Of a stretch of DNA of 64,000 nucleotides, positions 44,833 through 53,725 are shown piece after piece. Made by a program: the position numbers and the translations under genes. Origin of the DNA: an uncultured Clostridium sp. (lineage in GTDB: Bacteria; Bacillota; Clostridia; Lachnospirales; Lachnospiraceae); the NCBI GenBank assembly GCA_947178445.1, contig CAMWYJ010000003.1, positions 62,001 through 126,000 on the forward strand, given 5' to 3'. A model generated the notes under the pieces. That model saw only the letters and a list, made by a program, of their open reading frames with translations, searched no databases and was not told where the DNA came from. The stretch's first letter is position 1. Every line of letters starts with the position of its first letter.

Positions 44833-46359
44833 TTATAATTCCACAACCCTTGTCGCTATTTTTTCCTTAAACCGGATATCATGGTCCACAACAATCATGG
44901 TCGGCTGGTATTTTAATAAAAGCTCTTCAATCTGCATTCTGGAAAATACATCAATATAATTAAGCGGTTCATCCCATATATATACGTGTGCCGGTGTAAT
45001 CAAGCTGGATGCAATGAGTACTTTTTTCTTTTGCCCCTCTGAAAAATCCTCTAAATGCTTTGCAAACTGTACTCTCTCCAAATCCAATTGGCGCAGTAAC
45101 GCAAAAAACAGGCTTTCTTTCAGTCCTTCCTTTTCACAATATGTCTGAATATCTCCCTTTAAAAAACTGGTATCCTGATTGATATAGGAAATAGTAAGTC
45201 CTGCTCCCACCTGCATTTCTCCTTCCGATATTTCTACAGTCTTCTCCCTTTCTTTTTCGCCAACGGATAAGACCGCCTTAATAAAGGTAGATTTTCCACA
45301 TCCATTTTCTCCATGTAAAAATACGCGTTCTCCCTGCATTAGCTCAAAAGAAAAGTTCTTCAATATATCCTTTCTTCCATCCATATACCCAATGGCAGCA
45401 TCCTTGCAGGTAATCAGACACTCCTTGTGATAGGTCATTGGATATAGCTTAAGCGCTGCCGGATTTTCTACATCCTTAAGCAATCCTTCCTTTTCCATAA
45501 TTTCCCGTTCCATCCGTCTCTCATATTGTTTCACCTTTTTCTGCATTTTCTTGGTTTTTGCTCCAATATAAGATCTGGTACTTATGGAACGGTCATGCTC
45601 CTTTACCGGATCATACCCTATTTTGCTATTCTCACTCTTTAGCGCCCATCTGCCACTTTTATCAACAGCTTTCTTTAATGATTCTATCTCTTTTATATGT
45701 TTCTCATTTTCCGTTTTTTCAAACCTGTCTTTTCGCATTTTATTTTCCCACCAGCTTGAAAAATTACCACTTTGCACTTCAATTGTTTTACGGTTTAGTA
45801 CAAGAACATGGTCTATGCAGACATCTAAAAGATCCCAGTCATGGGATACCAGAATAAAGCCCTTTTTTTCTGCCAGATAATACTTCACAATCTCCCTTGC
45901 CTCCTGATCAAGATGGTTGGTTGGTTCATCGATCAGTAAAAAATCATTGTCCCCGGAGAACAAAACTGCCAGCAGAACCTTCGTCCGTTCCCCATGGCTT
46001 AATTGATAAAACGGTCGGTATAACAGCTCCGGCAAAACATTTAATCCACCTAATTCACATATGACCCTCCATTCTTCGCAGCCAGGCTTTATCCGTTCCA
46101 AAAACTCAGATGCACACATTTTCATCTCCTGATCGGTAATCTGATATGGAAAATAATCGAATACAGTTGATGTGGCAACTGTTCCCGAATATTCATATTT
46201 TCCAAGCAAAATGTTCAAAAAGGTCGTCTTTCCCTTTCCGTTTCTTCCTATAAAGCCGAGTTTCCAATTTGTATCAATACAAAAAGAAACGTTTTCAAAT
46301 ATATTGTCAAAGCTTCCCTCATAGCAGTACGTAAGATTTGTAACATTTATCTGTGCCAT
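44833..46359 (-). CDS. Lsa-type ABC-F ribosomal protection protein
   Basis: A 508-residue twin-ATPase without membrane segments. Walker A motifs are GRNGKGKTT (38-46) and GENGCGKST; signatures are LSHGERTKVLLAVLF and FSEGQKKKVLIASSL; Walker B motifs LLIDEPTNHLDQEA and YIWDEPLNYIDVF. The N-terminus (NLTYCYEGSFDNIFENVSF, NWKLGFIGRNG) matches the Lsa group, which dislodges lincosamides, streptogramin A and pleuromutilins from ribosomes. The inter-domain linker is long and basic. Start at 46359 has GGAGGAATGAAT. An attenuator with a three-codon leader peptide lies upstream (46552-46680). Resistance is inferred from family. Confidence 0.88.
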   Translation of the reverse strand: MAQINVTNLTYCYEGSFDNIFENVSFCIDTNWKLGFIGRNGKGKTTFLNILLGKYEYSGTVATSTVFDYFPYQITDQEMKMCASEFLERIKPGCEEWRVICELGGLNVLPELLYRPFYQLSHGERTKVLLAVLFSGDNDFLLIDEPTNHLDQEAREIVKYYLAEKKGFILVSHDWDLLDVCIDHVLVLNRKTIEVQSGNFSSWWENKMRKDRFEKTENEKHIKEIESLKKAVDKSGRWALKSENSKIGYDPVKEHDRSISTRSYIGAKTKKMQKKVKQYERRMEREIMEKEGLLKDVENPAALKLYPMTYHKECLITCKDAAIGYMDGRKDILKNFSFELMQGERVFLHGENGCGKSTFIKAVLSVGEKEREKTVEISEGEMQVGAGLTISYINQDTSFLKGDIQTYCEKEGLKESLFFALLRQLDLERVQFAKHLEDFSEGQKKKVLIASSLITPAHVYIWDEPLNYIDVFSRMQIEELLLKYQPTMIVVDHDIRFKEKIATRVVEL

Positions 46360-46382
46360 ATTCATTCCTCCATTCCACAACC

Positions 46383-46436
46383 TTGCGGCAGTTGCCAAAT
46401 GCTCACACAAGCATGTCAACTTAGCTCGCTGCCTAC
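46383..46436 (+). repeat. Dispersed repeat family B, copy 5
   Basis: TTGCGGCAGTTGCCAAATG ... CAACTTAGCTCGCTGCC, lying in the leader between the attenuator and the ABC-F start codon. Confidence 0.6.
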
Positions 46437-46551
46437 AGAAATCAAAAAAGAACCATCTGTTGCCAAATGATTCTAATTCTTCCATATTCCCCACACATTG
46501 CCACAAATCATTGATTTGCAATTATAAATATTACGTCCTGAAACAGGCATC

Positions 46552-46582
46552 AAAAAAGAGAGGATATGAGAATCATAATCCA
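46552..46582 (-). terminator. Attenuator terminator upstream of the ABC-F gene
   Basis: GGATTATGA/TCATATCC (one bulge) followed by TCTCTTTTTT on the minus strand, 190 bases before the ABC-F start. Its 5' arm is also complementary to the ATAATC of the leader ORF region (46651-46656), giving an alternative fold. Confidence 0.7.
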
Positions 46583-46653
46583 CTTTTGGCAACATGAACA
46601 GCAGGAAAGCAACTCCCTGCCGCAAATAAAAAGTCTCATGTTTCAAAAGCAGA

Positions 46654-46665
46654 TTATCTCCTCAT
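46654..46665 (-). CDS. Three-codon leader ORF (Met-Arg-Arg-stop)
   Basis: ATG AGG AGA TAA, preceded by GAGAGAGGTGAAAAG at ideal spacing and starting about 25 bases after the predicted transcript start. Short leader ORFs followed by a terminator are known upstream of ABC-F and other ribosome-targeting resistance genes, where a drug-stalled ribosome prevents terminator formation. Between the ORF and terminator are a hairpin GCAGGGA/TTCCTGC (46602-46620) and the complementary pair AACATGA/TCATGTT. Confidence 0.6.
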   Translation of the reverse strand: MRR

Positions 46666-46697
46666 CTTTTCACCTCTCTCATTATTTTCTAATGGCT

Positions 46698-46726
46698 ATC
46701 TTAACATAACCCTTCACAATATACAA
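46698..46726 (-). promoter_or_regulatory. Promoter of the ABC-F gene
   Basis: TTGTAT, 17 bases, TAAGAT on the minus strand, beginning 14 bases after the end of the NYN gene. Initiation near 46690 places the leader ORF ribosome binding site at the very start of the RNA. The 380-base gap 46360-46739 is thus promoter, attenuator and one repeat B copy. Confidence 0.6.
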
Positions 46727-46739
46727 TACCCAATTTCCC

Positions 46740-48029
46740 CTATTCTTTCCTCTTTGGTACCAGATTCAGCAAGGAAAAACCTGCTTTTTTCACCGCTTTC
46801 TCCTCTATATTTTCCTCTGACACAGCAACCTCATTTACATTCTCAGAACCGTTCTTTTGCTTATTCCCCATGAACTGACGACCGGCTTTTTGTTCACAAT
46901 TATCCGTCGCCCTGCTTTTTCTTCCTTCCTGTCTTGGCTTTGTTTGCATATCTACTGATTTTTCCGGCACAACATAGGTATGCCTTCCCTCCAGTACTAC
47001 TTGAAATTTTGTCTCCTCATTAATCAGATCCCTTATCGTTTTATAGCCAAATTCACTTTCATCAAAACCCGAATACTTAAGCTGTAGCTGGCTTTTGATT
47101 CCGCCAAGCTCTGCATGTTTTCCGTTCTTCTCCTCCTGCTGTACGATTTCATGGATAAACGTCTTAATCTCACCCAATTTTTCTCTGTCTGTCTGCCTGT
47201 TCTCCCGTTTTGAAGCCTCCCTGCTTCCCAAACTGTTTTTCACCTCACTGCTTTTTGTTTTATCCTCTGCCTCTAAAGTCTTTCCTTCTTTCGTTTCGTT
47301 TCCCCATACAGCCTTTTTCGTTCCAACCTTCAAAGAGCCCCCGCCAAGCGAAGCTTTTTTTATTGCCTTATTATCTTTTTTAACAGCATTTTGTTTTTTT
47401 CCCTTGGATAAATTTTCCTGCTTTCCTTCTTTTTTTCCTTTCTTCGAATGCTCCCCGTTGTCCTTGCTTTCGGATTTTTTTGCACTACTGCTCTTATCTT
47501 TTTCTGCCTTTACCTGTTTCTTATCTTTCTTTTTCTCCAGCTTCTTATCTGTTTTCTTCTCTGCATCTGCCGACTTTTCTCTACTGACGGTTTCCTCTGC
47601 CAACTCATCAAAGTCCAGATACTGGTCACAGACCTTCTCTAATCTTTTGGAAGCATCTGCTTTGCCGATTCCAATCACCTCAATACCATCCTCCCGGATT
47701 CTCTTTACAAGTCCTGTAAAGTCACCATCTGAAGTTACAATGCAGAGTGTATCAATATTCTTCTGATACAGCAAATCCATAGCATCAATTACCAGTGCAA
47801 TATCCGATGAGTTTTTTCCTGCACTGGTAGTCAGCTGCTGTTTTTGTTCCATCTCATACTCGATGGCAACACTATTCCAGCCCTTTACACTGGCATTGTT
47901 AATAAAATCTCCATATATCCTTGCACAGATGATATCCCCCCGTTTTTCCAAGTAATCCACAATCCGTTTTGCATAACGGGCACTGGTATTCTCTGCATCT
48001 ATCAATAACACTATTTTCCGATCTCTCAT
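46740..48029 (-). CDS. NYN domain (LabA-like) nuclease with OST-HTH/LOTUS domain
   Basis: A 429-residue protein. Residues 1-150 form a NYN/PIN-fold with the acidic residues expected for metal-dependent RNA cleavage: IDAENTS (D11), SSDIALVIDAMDLL and VTSDGDFTGLVKRIRE. Residues 155-260 are extremely lysine-rich and low complexity. Residues 265-350 match an OST-HTH (LOTUS) RNA-binding domain (LKYSGFDESEFGYKTIRDLI, then GRHTYVV). It is likely a cytoplasmic RNA-processing or regulatory protein; target unknown. Start at 48029 has AAAGGAAAAAGAAA. Confidence 0.88.
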   Translation of the reverse strand: MRDRKIVLLIDAENTSARYAKRIVDYLEKRGDIICARIYGDFINNASVKGWNSVAIEYEMEQKQQLTTSAGKNSSDIALVIDAMDLLYQKNIDTLCIVTSDGDFTGLVKRIREDGIEVIGIGKADASKRLEKVCDQYLDFDELAEETVSREKSADAEKKTDKKLEKKKDKKQVKAEKDKSSSAKKSESKDNGEHSKKGKKEGKQENLSKGKKQNAVKKDNKAIKKASLGGGSLKVGTKKAVWGNETKEGKTLEAEDKTKSSEVKNSLGSREASKRENRQTDREKLGEIKTFIHEIVQQEEKNGKHAELGGIKSQLQLKYSGFDESEFGYKTIRDLINEETKFQVVLEGRHTYVVPEKSVDMQTKPRQEGRKSRATDNCEQKAGRQFMGNKQKNGSENVNEVAVSEENIEEKAVKKAGFSLLNLVPKRKE

Positions 48030-48121
48030 TTTCTTTTTCCTTTCCCAACGACTGTGCAAATCTCATCCTCTGCCTTACCGATTCAGATTCACTAAGCACA
48101 CAATTTACGGATACTGATTCA

Positions 48122-49039
48122 TCAGCTTTTTGTGTCGTATCCTTTCCGTCCCTTATTATATTCACTCCGATACTGCTTCGGTGTCTTTCCATGCTTTCCC
48201 TTAAATGCCTTAATAAAATGGCTGCAATCTGCAAAGCCTGTCTCCTGGCTGATATAATTCAAATCAAGATTTGTAAAAAGCAGCAAATTCTCGGCCTTAC
48301 ACAGCCTTACAAACTCAATATATTTTTTGCAGGACTGTCCATATATCTCCCGGAAGCTCTTGGCAAAATAGGAATAACTCATGTTACATATTTTTGCCAG
48401 ATCCTCTACCTTGACATTCTCCTCAATATGCCCATCAATATACTCTGTGATGGAATAAATGGTTTCCTCTTCACTAAGCAGTGCAAACGACTGATCCGTA
48501 TCAAACCCGTTATTACGCCAGCACCGTAAAATAAATGTTAGCAGTTGGCACACATAGGATTGCACCATAATGCCATAACCATATTCCTGTCCATAAAGCT
48601 CTTCCATAGATTTTGTATAAATCTCCTCCACCGGAAAATCACAAAGCTCCTGCTTCTTAAACCAGAGCTGTGCCTGCGGATTGTTCTTTGCCGCCCTAAA
48701 CAGTGCACTAAAATGAATACCATTAAGAGATGTCCATACCTGCCCCGCCGCCGGAGTCAACTGGCTCACATCAAACTTAAGCACCCGGTAATTAAGTGGT
48801 GCATTCGATACGGCATAAATGGAATGAATCTGGTGAGGAAGAAATATTACCAAATCTCCAACCTCAGCCACAAAGGATTGTTCATCACAGGTCATCATCG
48901 CATTTCCTTCTATGATATATATGATTTCCATAAAATAATGCCAATGGGGATGTACCGGAAATCCCTCTGAACTGCTTCCCATAACAAAACATTCATAAGG
49001 TGCATTTAGCCGGTCTGTATATTCAAATAAAGCATTCAT
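48122..49039 (-). CDS. AraC family transcriptional regulator
   Basis: A 305-residue regulator. Residues 15-100 form a cupin-like sensor (HPHWHYFMEIIYIIEGNAMM). The C-terminal 100 residues hold two helix-turn-helix motifs (VKVEDLAKICNMSYSYFAKS and LNYISQETGFADCSHFIKAF). It is transcribed away from the GH113 glycosidase gene with overlapping promoters, so it probably activates that gene in response to a mannan-derived or other oligosaccharide. Start at 49039 fits homologues and the CTGGTGAGAATT ribosome binding site. Confidence 0.9.
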   Translation of the reverse strand: MNALFEYTDRLNAPYECFVMGSSSEGFPVHPHWHYFMEIIYIIEGNAMMTCDEQSFVAEVGDLVIFLPHQIHSIYAVSNAPLNYRVLKFDVSQLTPAAGQVWTSLNGIHFSALFRAAKNNPQAQLWFKKQELCDFPVEEIYTKSMEELYGQEYGYGIMVQSYVCQLLTFILRCWRNNGFDTDQSFALLSEEETIYSITEYIDGHIEENVKVEDLAKICNMSYSYFAKSFREIYGQSCKKYIEFVRLCKAENLLLFTNLDLNYISQETGFADCSHFIKAFKGKHGKTPKQYRSEYNKGRKGYDTKS

Positions 49040-49076
49040 AATTCTCACCAGTTTTCCTCTTTGCCACATCACATGC

Positions 49077-49128
49077 AATATATACAACAGAATAGATTTT
49101 TACAATTAATATGAATATTTATTATATC
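49077..49128. promoter_or_regulatory. Overlapping divergent promoters of the AraC and GH113 genes
   Basis: The hexamer at 49100-49105 serves as -35 in both directions: TTACAA, 17 bases, TATATC (49123-49128) on the plus strand, and TTGTAA, 17 bases, TATATT (49082-49077) on the minus strand. Confidence 0.5.
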
Positions 49129-49192
49129 AGACATATTATAAAAATGCTATCGTTTCTTTTTGAAATATAGTTTTTTCATCAGGAGGTCATAT

Positions 49193-50161
49193 ATGAATAC
49201 AACCATTAAATCCCTAATACATCTTGATAAAATCTGTGCAATCAATTTTGCACCATTTTGCCCATACGGAAGCTTTATGGCACAAAAAGCCAAGGACAGT
49301 CTTGCCACCATGAAAGAACGGACCGCTGCAAATTTTGTAATCTTTACGCCAAACGGCTTGATGGATACTCAAAATTCAGAGACCATTGACTATACCTCCC
49401 AGGCAACCGTAAGTGATGACGAGCTTAAGGAAATGATTGCTTATGCCCAAGAGCTGGGGCTTGCCGTTGCACTTAAACCAACCGCAAACTGTAAAAATGG
49501 CACCTGGCGTGCCCATATTAATTTCTTTGATGAAGATGTTCCCTGCGAACCAAAATGGCACAACTGGTTTGATTCCTATGCCGCCTTTCAGCGCCATTAT
49601 GCACACATTGCACAGGAAATGGGCTGTGTCATGCACATTGCAGGCTGTGAAATGGTAATGTCTGAACGCCGGGCTGACGAATGGCGGCAATTAATTTCCG
49701 ATATCCGGTTAGATTTCAAAGGACCGGTTTCCTATAATACCGATAAATATCAGGAGCACAATGTAAGCTGGTGGGATTGTGTGGATATCATTTCCTCAAG
49801 CGGCTATTACCCTCTCCTTGACTGGAACCAGCAGCTTGACCGGATTGAAGCAGTTGTCAATCGATTTGATAAACCGTTCTTCTTTGCCGAAACCGGCTGT
49901 ATGTCTGTGTCCGGCTCCGAACATGTACCAAATAACTGGGATTTGTCCGGTGATGTGAATTTAAAATGCCAGGCAGACTGGTATGAAACCATGTTTGAGG
50001 CAACACTTGCCCGTAAATGGGTTGGTGGTTGGGGTCTCTGGTCCTGGACTGACAAGCTCTATGCACCGAAAAGCGCTGATACAAGAGGAGACTATGAAAT
50101 ATTCAACAAGCCTTGCGAAGCCGTCATCAAGCGCTACTATGAGCAAAACACGCTATTATAA
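49193..50161 (+). CDS. GH113-like beta-mannanase/glycosidase
   Basis: A 322-residue single TIM-barrel protein without a signal peptide, resembling glycoside hydrolase family 113 (beta-mannanases). Candidate catalytic glutamates are in HIAGCEMVMSERR (acid/base) and FFFAETGCMSVSGSE (nucleophile); the intervening DIISSSGYYPLLDW and the end GGWGLWSWTDKLYA are barrel-strand motifs with aromatic sugar-binding residues. ATCAGGAGGTCATAT precedes the ATG at 49193. The divergent AraC gene supports carbohydrate-regulated expression. A manno-oligosaccharide substrate is inferred from family. Confidence 0.8.
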   Translation: MNTTIKSLIHLDKICAINFAPFCPYGSFMAQKAKDSLATMKERTAANFVIFTPNGLMDTQNSETIDYTSQATVSDDELKEMIAYAQELGLAVALKPTANCKNGTWRAHINFFDEDVPCEPKWHNWFDSYAAFQRHYAHIAQEMGCVMHIAGCEMVMSERRADEWRQLISDIRLDFKGPVSYNTDKYQEHNVSWWDCVDIISSSGYYPLLDWNQQLDRIEAVVNRFDKPFFFAETGCMSVSGSEHVPNNWDLSGDVNLKCQADWYETMFEATLARKWVGGWGLWSWTDKLYAPKSADTRGDYEIFNKPCEAVIKRYYEQNTLL

Positions 50162-50207
50162 TATCGGAGTCTGGTACAAAAATACACCTGCACTCTCACA
50201 CTAAGCT

Positions 50208-50261
50208 TACACCTTTATGATAAGTTCCTTGGCACAGGCTTATCGTGAAGGTGTACCAAGG
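50208..50261. other. Pair of mutually exclusive hairpins after the GH113 gene
   Basis: A 17-base-pair stem (TACACCTTTATGATAAG with 50239-50255) competes with CCTTGGCAC (50227-50235) pairing to GTG-TA-CCAAGG (50251-50261). Neither is followed by a U tract. The region 50162-50326 has no gene. Confidence 0.5.
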
Positions 50262-50326
50262 CTAATCCGATTAAATTTAGTATGTGAAGTATCACATTGC
50301 ATTATCGCCACTTCGTTGGAACATTT

Positions 50327-52270
50327 TTATAAATGGCTTAAAATCGTAACCATTGCATCCTTTGACCATGCATTGTGCCTTTTATAATCAAACAGGCAGT
50401 ATACCATATCTTCCGCACACTCTTCCCCGTTATTTACGGTAACACAATGCTCCTTCTTACGATTGCCTTTCCTCAGGTTTCCATCCTCCAAAATCCAGCA
50501 GACCGCCTCCCGCACCACCGGCTCAATATGCATCGCTCTGGCAGCTAACTTGGAATCATATCCTGCTTCTAAAAGACTGACCTCCTCTGTTCCTCCCCTT
50601 TTAAAAAAATCATGATATATCTGCTTCTTAACCGGCTCATCAGGGCTCCATACAGGTCTTTTCTTTGCATTTTCCCTCAAATAATAATCATATGTAAGCA
50701 GGCTGTCTAATATTTCCATAGAAAACTCCCCCTTACCGGACATGTCCATGCAAAATCTCCGAAGCACATCATACCGTGCTTCGCGCTTAAAACCAATTCC
50801 ATATAAATGATGAACCGCATAGTATGTTCCAATCGCTTCAAAGCACGCATAAGGCGACTCAAAAAATGGAACCAGATAATTTAACACATGCTCAAACTGG
50901 GCACTGTTATAATAAATCTCTACCATTTCCTCCACCTGCTTTAAGGCAAGTATCTCATCATAAGAAATCCACTTTGTAGAAAGTACCTCATAAGGCTGAC
51001 TGTCCTGATATTTCAGTCCGTATTTTTCTATCTGTTCACCCATATAGGAACCTTTTAGCACCTTTAAAAAACCAAGCTGCAGTTGATTTGGCTTCATTTC
51101 ATACGCATCATTAAATGATTGTTTAAATGTGACAAAATCCTCATAAGGCAATCCGGCAATCAAATCCAGATGCTGATGGATATTATGAAAGCCCCTTATT
51201 GCAAGCATATTTTTCTTTAACTGCACCACATCCATCACTCTGTGGATTTCCCGAATCGTAGCCGGATTGGTAGATTGCAGACCGATTTCTAACTGGATCA
51301 GCCCCGGGCGCATTGTCTGAAACAGCGCAAGCTCCTCCTCTCCAATCAGATCTGCTGCCACCTCAAAATGAAAATTCGTCATCCCATTGTCATGCTCTGC
51401 AATATATCTCCAGATTGCAAGTGCATGCGATTTCCTACAGTTAAATGTGCGGTCAATGAACTTAACCTGTGCCACATTGTGATCTAAGAAAAACTGTAAT
51501 TCCTGCTCCACTAACTCCATGCTCCGAAACCGGACACTTTTGTCAATCGAAGACAGACAATAGCTGCAGGAAAACGGACACCCACGGCTTGTCTCATAAT
51601 AAAGAATCTTATTCTCAAACCGGGATAAATCCTGATAAATAAATGGAACATCATTGAGATTCATAAGCGGTCTGGCCGAATTTTGCCGGATGCGATTCCT
51701 TTCATCACGATACACAATCCCTGAGACATCCGCATACTCCATATCTTTTAAAGTTTCCATCTCTCCGCTGCCTGCCGCCATTTCTGTCCGTTCACCACAA
51801 CAGCCTGCCCATCTTTTTACCAACTCATAGAACGTCACTTCTCCCTCACCCTGGATGATTCCCTCCACAAAGGGATACTCCTCCAACAATTTTACACTAT
51901 CATAACTTACCTCCGGACCTCCAAGCCAGATATGGGTGTCTGGTGCAACCTTAGAAAGCTCTCTTGCAATGGTTAGAATTTCGTGAATATTCCAAATATA
52001 GCATGAAAACGCAGCTACATCCGCTCTTTCCTGGTACAACGACTGCAAAATCAAATCCAGATTGTGGTTAATCGTATATTCTTTTATTTCGATTTTCGGA
52101 AATCTATCCCGCCAAAGCCCTTCCTGCTTCCCGGACAATCCCATTCCCTCATCCACTTCTGCGTTCTCCTGCTCCCGCCTCAATTGTGTCCTTGCATATG
52201 CCTCCAAATCATAAACTGCCAGATTCGAGTGTACATATTTTGCATTTAATGCAGCCAGGATAATCTTCAT
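50327..52270 (-). CDS. B12-binding-domain radical SAM protein with DUF4080 domain
   Basis: A 647-residue enzyme. Residues 1-150 resemble a cobalamin-binding Rossmann domain (AAFSCYIWNIHEI, IWLGGPEVSYD). The 4Fe-4S/SAM motif is CPFSCSYC near residue 228, followed by the radical SAM barrel and a C-terminal DUF4080 domain. Members of this family are common in Clostridia but their reaction is not known to me. It starts 22 bases after the DUF815 gene and is probably co-transcribed with it and the DUF4317 gene. Confidence 0.88.
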   Translation of the reverse strand: MKIILAALNAKYVHSNLAVYDLEAYARTQLRREQENAEVDEGMGLSGKQEGLWRDRFPKIEIKEYTINHNLDLILQSLYQERADVAAFSCYIWNIHEILTIARELSKVAPDTHIWLGGPEVSYDSVKLLEEYPFVEGIIQGEGEVTFYELVKRWAGCCGERTEMAAGSGEMETLKDMEYADVSGIVYRDERNRIRQNSARPLMNLNDVPFIYQDLSRFENKILYYETSRGCPFSCSYCLSSIDKSVRFRSMELVEQELQFFLDHNVAQVKFIDRTFNCRKSHALAIWRYIAEHDNGMTNFHFEVAADLIGEEELALFQTMRPGLIQLEIGLQSTNPATIREIHRVMDVVQLKKNMLAIRGFHNIHQHLDLIAGLPYEDFVTFKQSFNDAYEMKPNQLQLGFLKVLKGSYMGEQIEKYGLKYQDSQPYEVLSTKWISYDEILALKQVEEMVEIYYNSAQFEHVLNYLVPFFESPYACFEAIGTYYAVHHLYGIGFKREARYDVLRRFCMDMSGKGEFSMEILDSLLTYDYYLRENAKKRPVWSPDEPVKKQIYHDFFKRGGTEEVSLLEAGYDSKLAARAMHIEPVVREAVCWILEDGNLRKGNRKKEHCVTVNNGEECAEDMVYCLFDYKRHNAWSKDAMVTILSHL

Positions 52271-52292
52271 CGCATAAACCCTTCCTCAACAT

Positions 52293-53666
52293 CTACCGTT
52301 TTCCTGCAAGATAGTTGATAAACTGCTGTGCCGTCCGTCCGGAAATACCACCATGGGAAAGCTCCCATTTGTTCGCTTCTGCACAAAGCTCCTCTTCTGT
52401 CAACTGAATGGATGGATTCCGCTTTGCCAGCTCTGTAACGATATAGAAATATTCTTTCTGGCTTGGCTTTGAAAAGCTTATCGTCACGCCAAACCGGTTC
52501 ACAAGGGAAAGCTTCTCCTGCATTGTATCCGAGCGATGCAAGCCGTTTGAATTTTCCATATCATTCCGGTCATTCCATGTTTCTTTAATTAAATGTCTCC
52601 GATTAGAGGTCGCATAAATCAACACATTATCGGGCTTCGTCTCTACACCACCCTCAATAACAGCCTTTAAAAACTTGTATTCAATCTCAAATTCCTCAAA
52701 AGATAAATCATCCATATAAATGATAAACCTATAATTGCGGTTCTTTATCATTGAAATCACAGTAGAGAGATCTTTAAACTGGTGCTTATAGATTTCAATC
52801 ATCCGAAGCCCCTGTTCGTAATACTCGTTGATGATTGCCTTAATACAGGTGGATTTACCTGTACCGGAATCCCCAAACAGGAGCACGTTGTTCGCAGGCC
52901 GTCCCTCTACAAAGGCAACCGTATTATCAATTAATTTCTGTTTTTGAATTTCATACCCCACCAAATCATCCAAAACCACATTTTCTGTGTTATTGATTGG
53001 GAAAATATCCAACGTTTCCTCCACATTGCGGATTCGGAATGCCTTGTTTAATCCAAACATCCCTACTCCGTAATCTGCATAGAACTGAGTGATAACCTTG
53101 AAAAAGGCATCCACATCGTCACATTTTTCTAATCTTATTGATAAATCCTGTACCTTGACTGATACGTTGTAATTATACATACGCTCTTTTTTCACAATAG
53201 CCTTATAGTTGGAAATCGTAGAAAAACAGTCAATTCCAAGCTCTTTTTCAACCTCGTAAAAATTGTAGTCAAACAGCTCTTTAAAAATCTTAAAATCATT
53301 CCGGGCAAAATGGTTCACACTTCCCTCATTCGCTCCTACCTTCTCACTGGTAAGCGTAAAGGAATTCTCATTTGTCATCAACACAAAGGTCAGATAATTA
53401 TGCCACAGATTATCGTTAAAGCCATAATCTGTTGCCAAATCCAGAAGCCTTTTTATTTCCCCGTAGATACGGGTAATCAGACTTTCCCTGCTGATGTGCT
53501 TTTTATCCTTCATCTCTTCCAGCTTTGATGCACTAAATGCAGAGGAACTGCCTAAAACATTTTCCTTATACCAGTCAAAATCCTCAAAAATTCCTGCCAG
53601 GCGCTTTAAAATACTATCCTCACCCAAATCTCTGTAAACAATCAGTTTTGAAACCTGCTTATACAT
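52293..53666 (-). CDS. DUF815 family AAA-type ATPase
   Basis: A 457-residue protein. The C-terminal half is an AAA ATPase: Walker [13 protein letters not shown], Walker [15 protein letters not shown], a sensor in [12 protein letters not shown], and the family end [15 protein letters not shown]. The N-terminal 220 residues are helical and specific to the family. DUF815 proteins are related to MoxR/DnaC-like ATPases; no client is known. It is 60 bases downstream of the DUF4317 gene. Confidence 0.9.
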   Translation of the reverse strand: MYKQVSKLIVYRDLGEDSILKRLAGIFEDFDWYKENVLGSSSAFSASKLEEMKDKKHISRESLITRIYGEIKRLLDLATDYGFNDNLWHNYLTFVLMTNENSFTLTSEKVGANEGSVNHFARNDFKIFKELFDYNFYEVEKELGIDCFSTISNYKAIVKKERMYNYNVSVKVQDLSIRLEKCDDVDAFFKVITQFYADYGVGMFGLNKAFRIRNVEETLDIFPINNTENVVLDDLVGYEIQKQKLIDNTVAFVEGRPANNVLLFGDSGTGKSTCIKAIINEYYEQGLRMIEIYKHQFKDLSTVISMIKNRNYRFIIYMDDLSFEEFEIEYKFLKAVIEGGVETKPDNVLIYATSNRRHLIKETWNDRNDMENSNGLHRSDTMQEKLSLVNRFGVTISFSKPSQKEYFYIVTELAKRNPSIQLTEEELCAEANKWELSHGGISGRTAQQFINYLAGKR

Positions 53667-53725
53667 TCCATTGCCTTCTTTCTATTGTTTCTATAATATC
53701 TGATCCTTATCTATCGTCAGATATT

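Noticed and set aside
47095..47766. Long plus-strand reading frame opposite the NYN gene
   Set aside because: It is antisense to the lysine-rich linker; the AAA/AAG codons read backwards give Phe and Leu. No ribosome binding site, and the minus-strand frame has clear domains.
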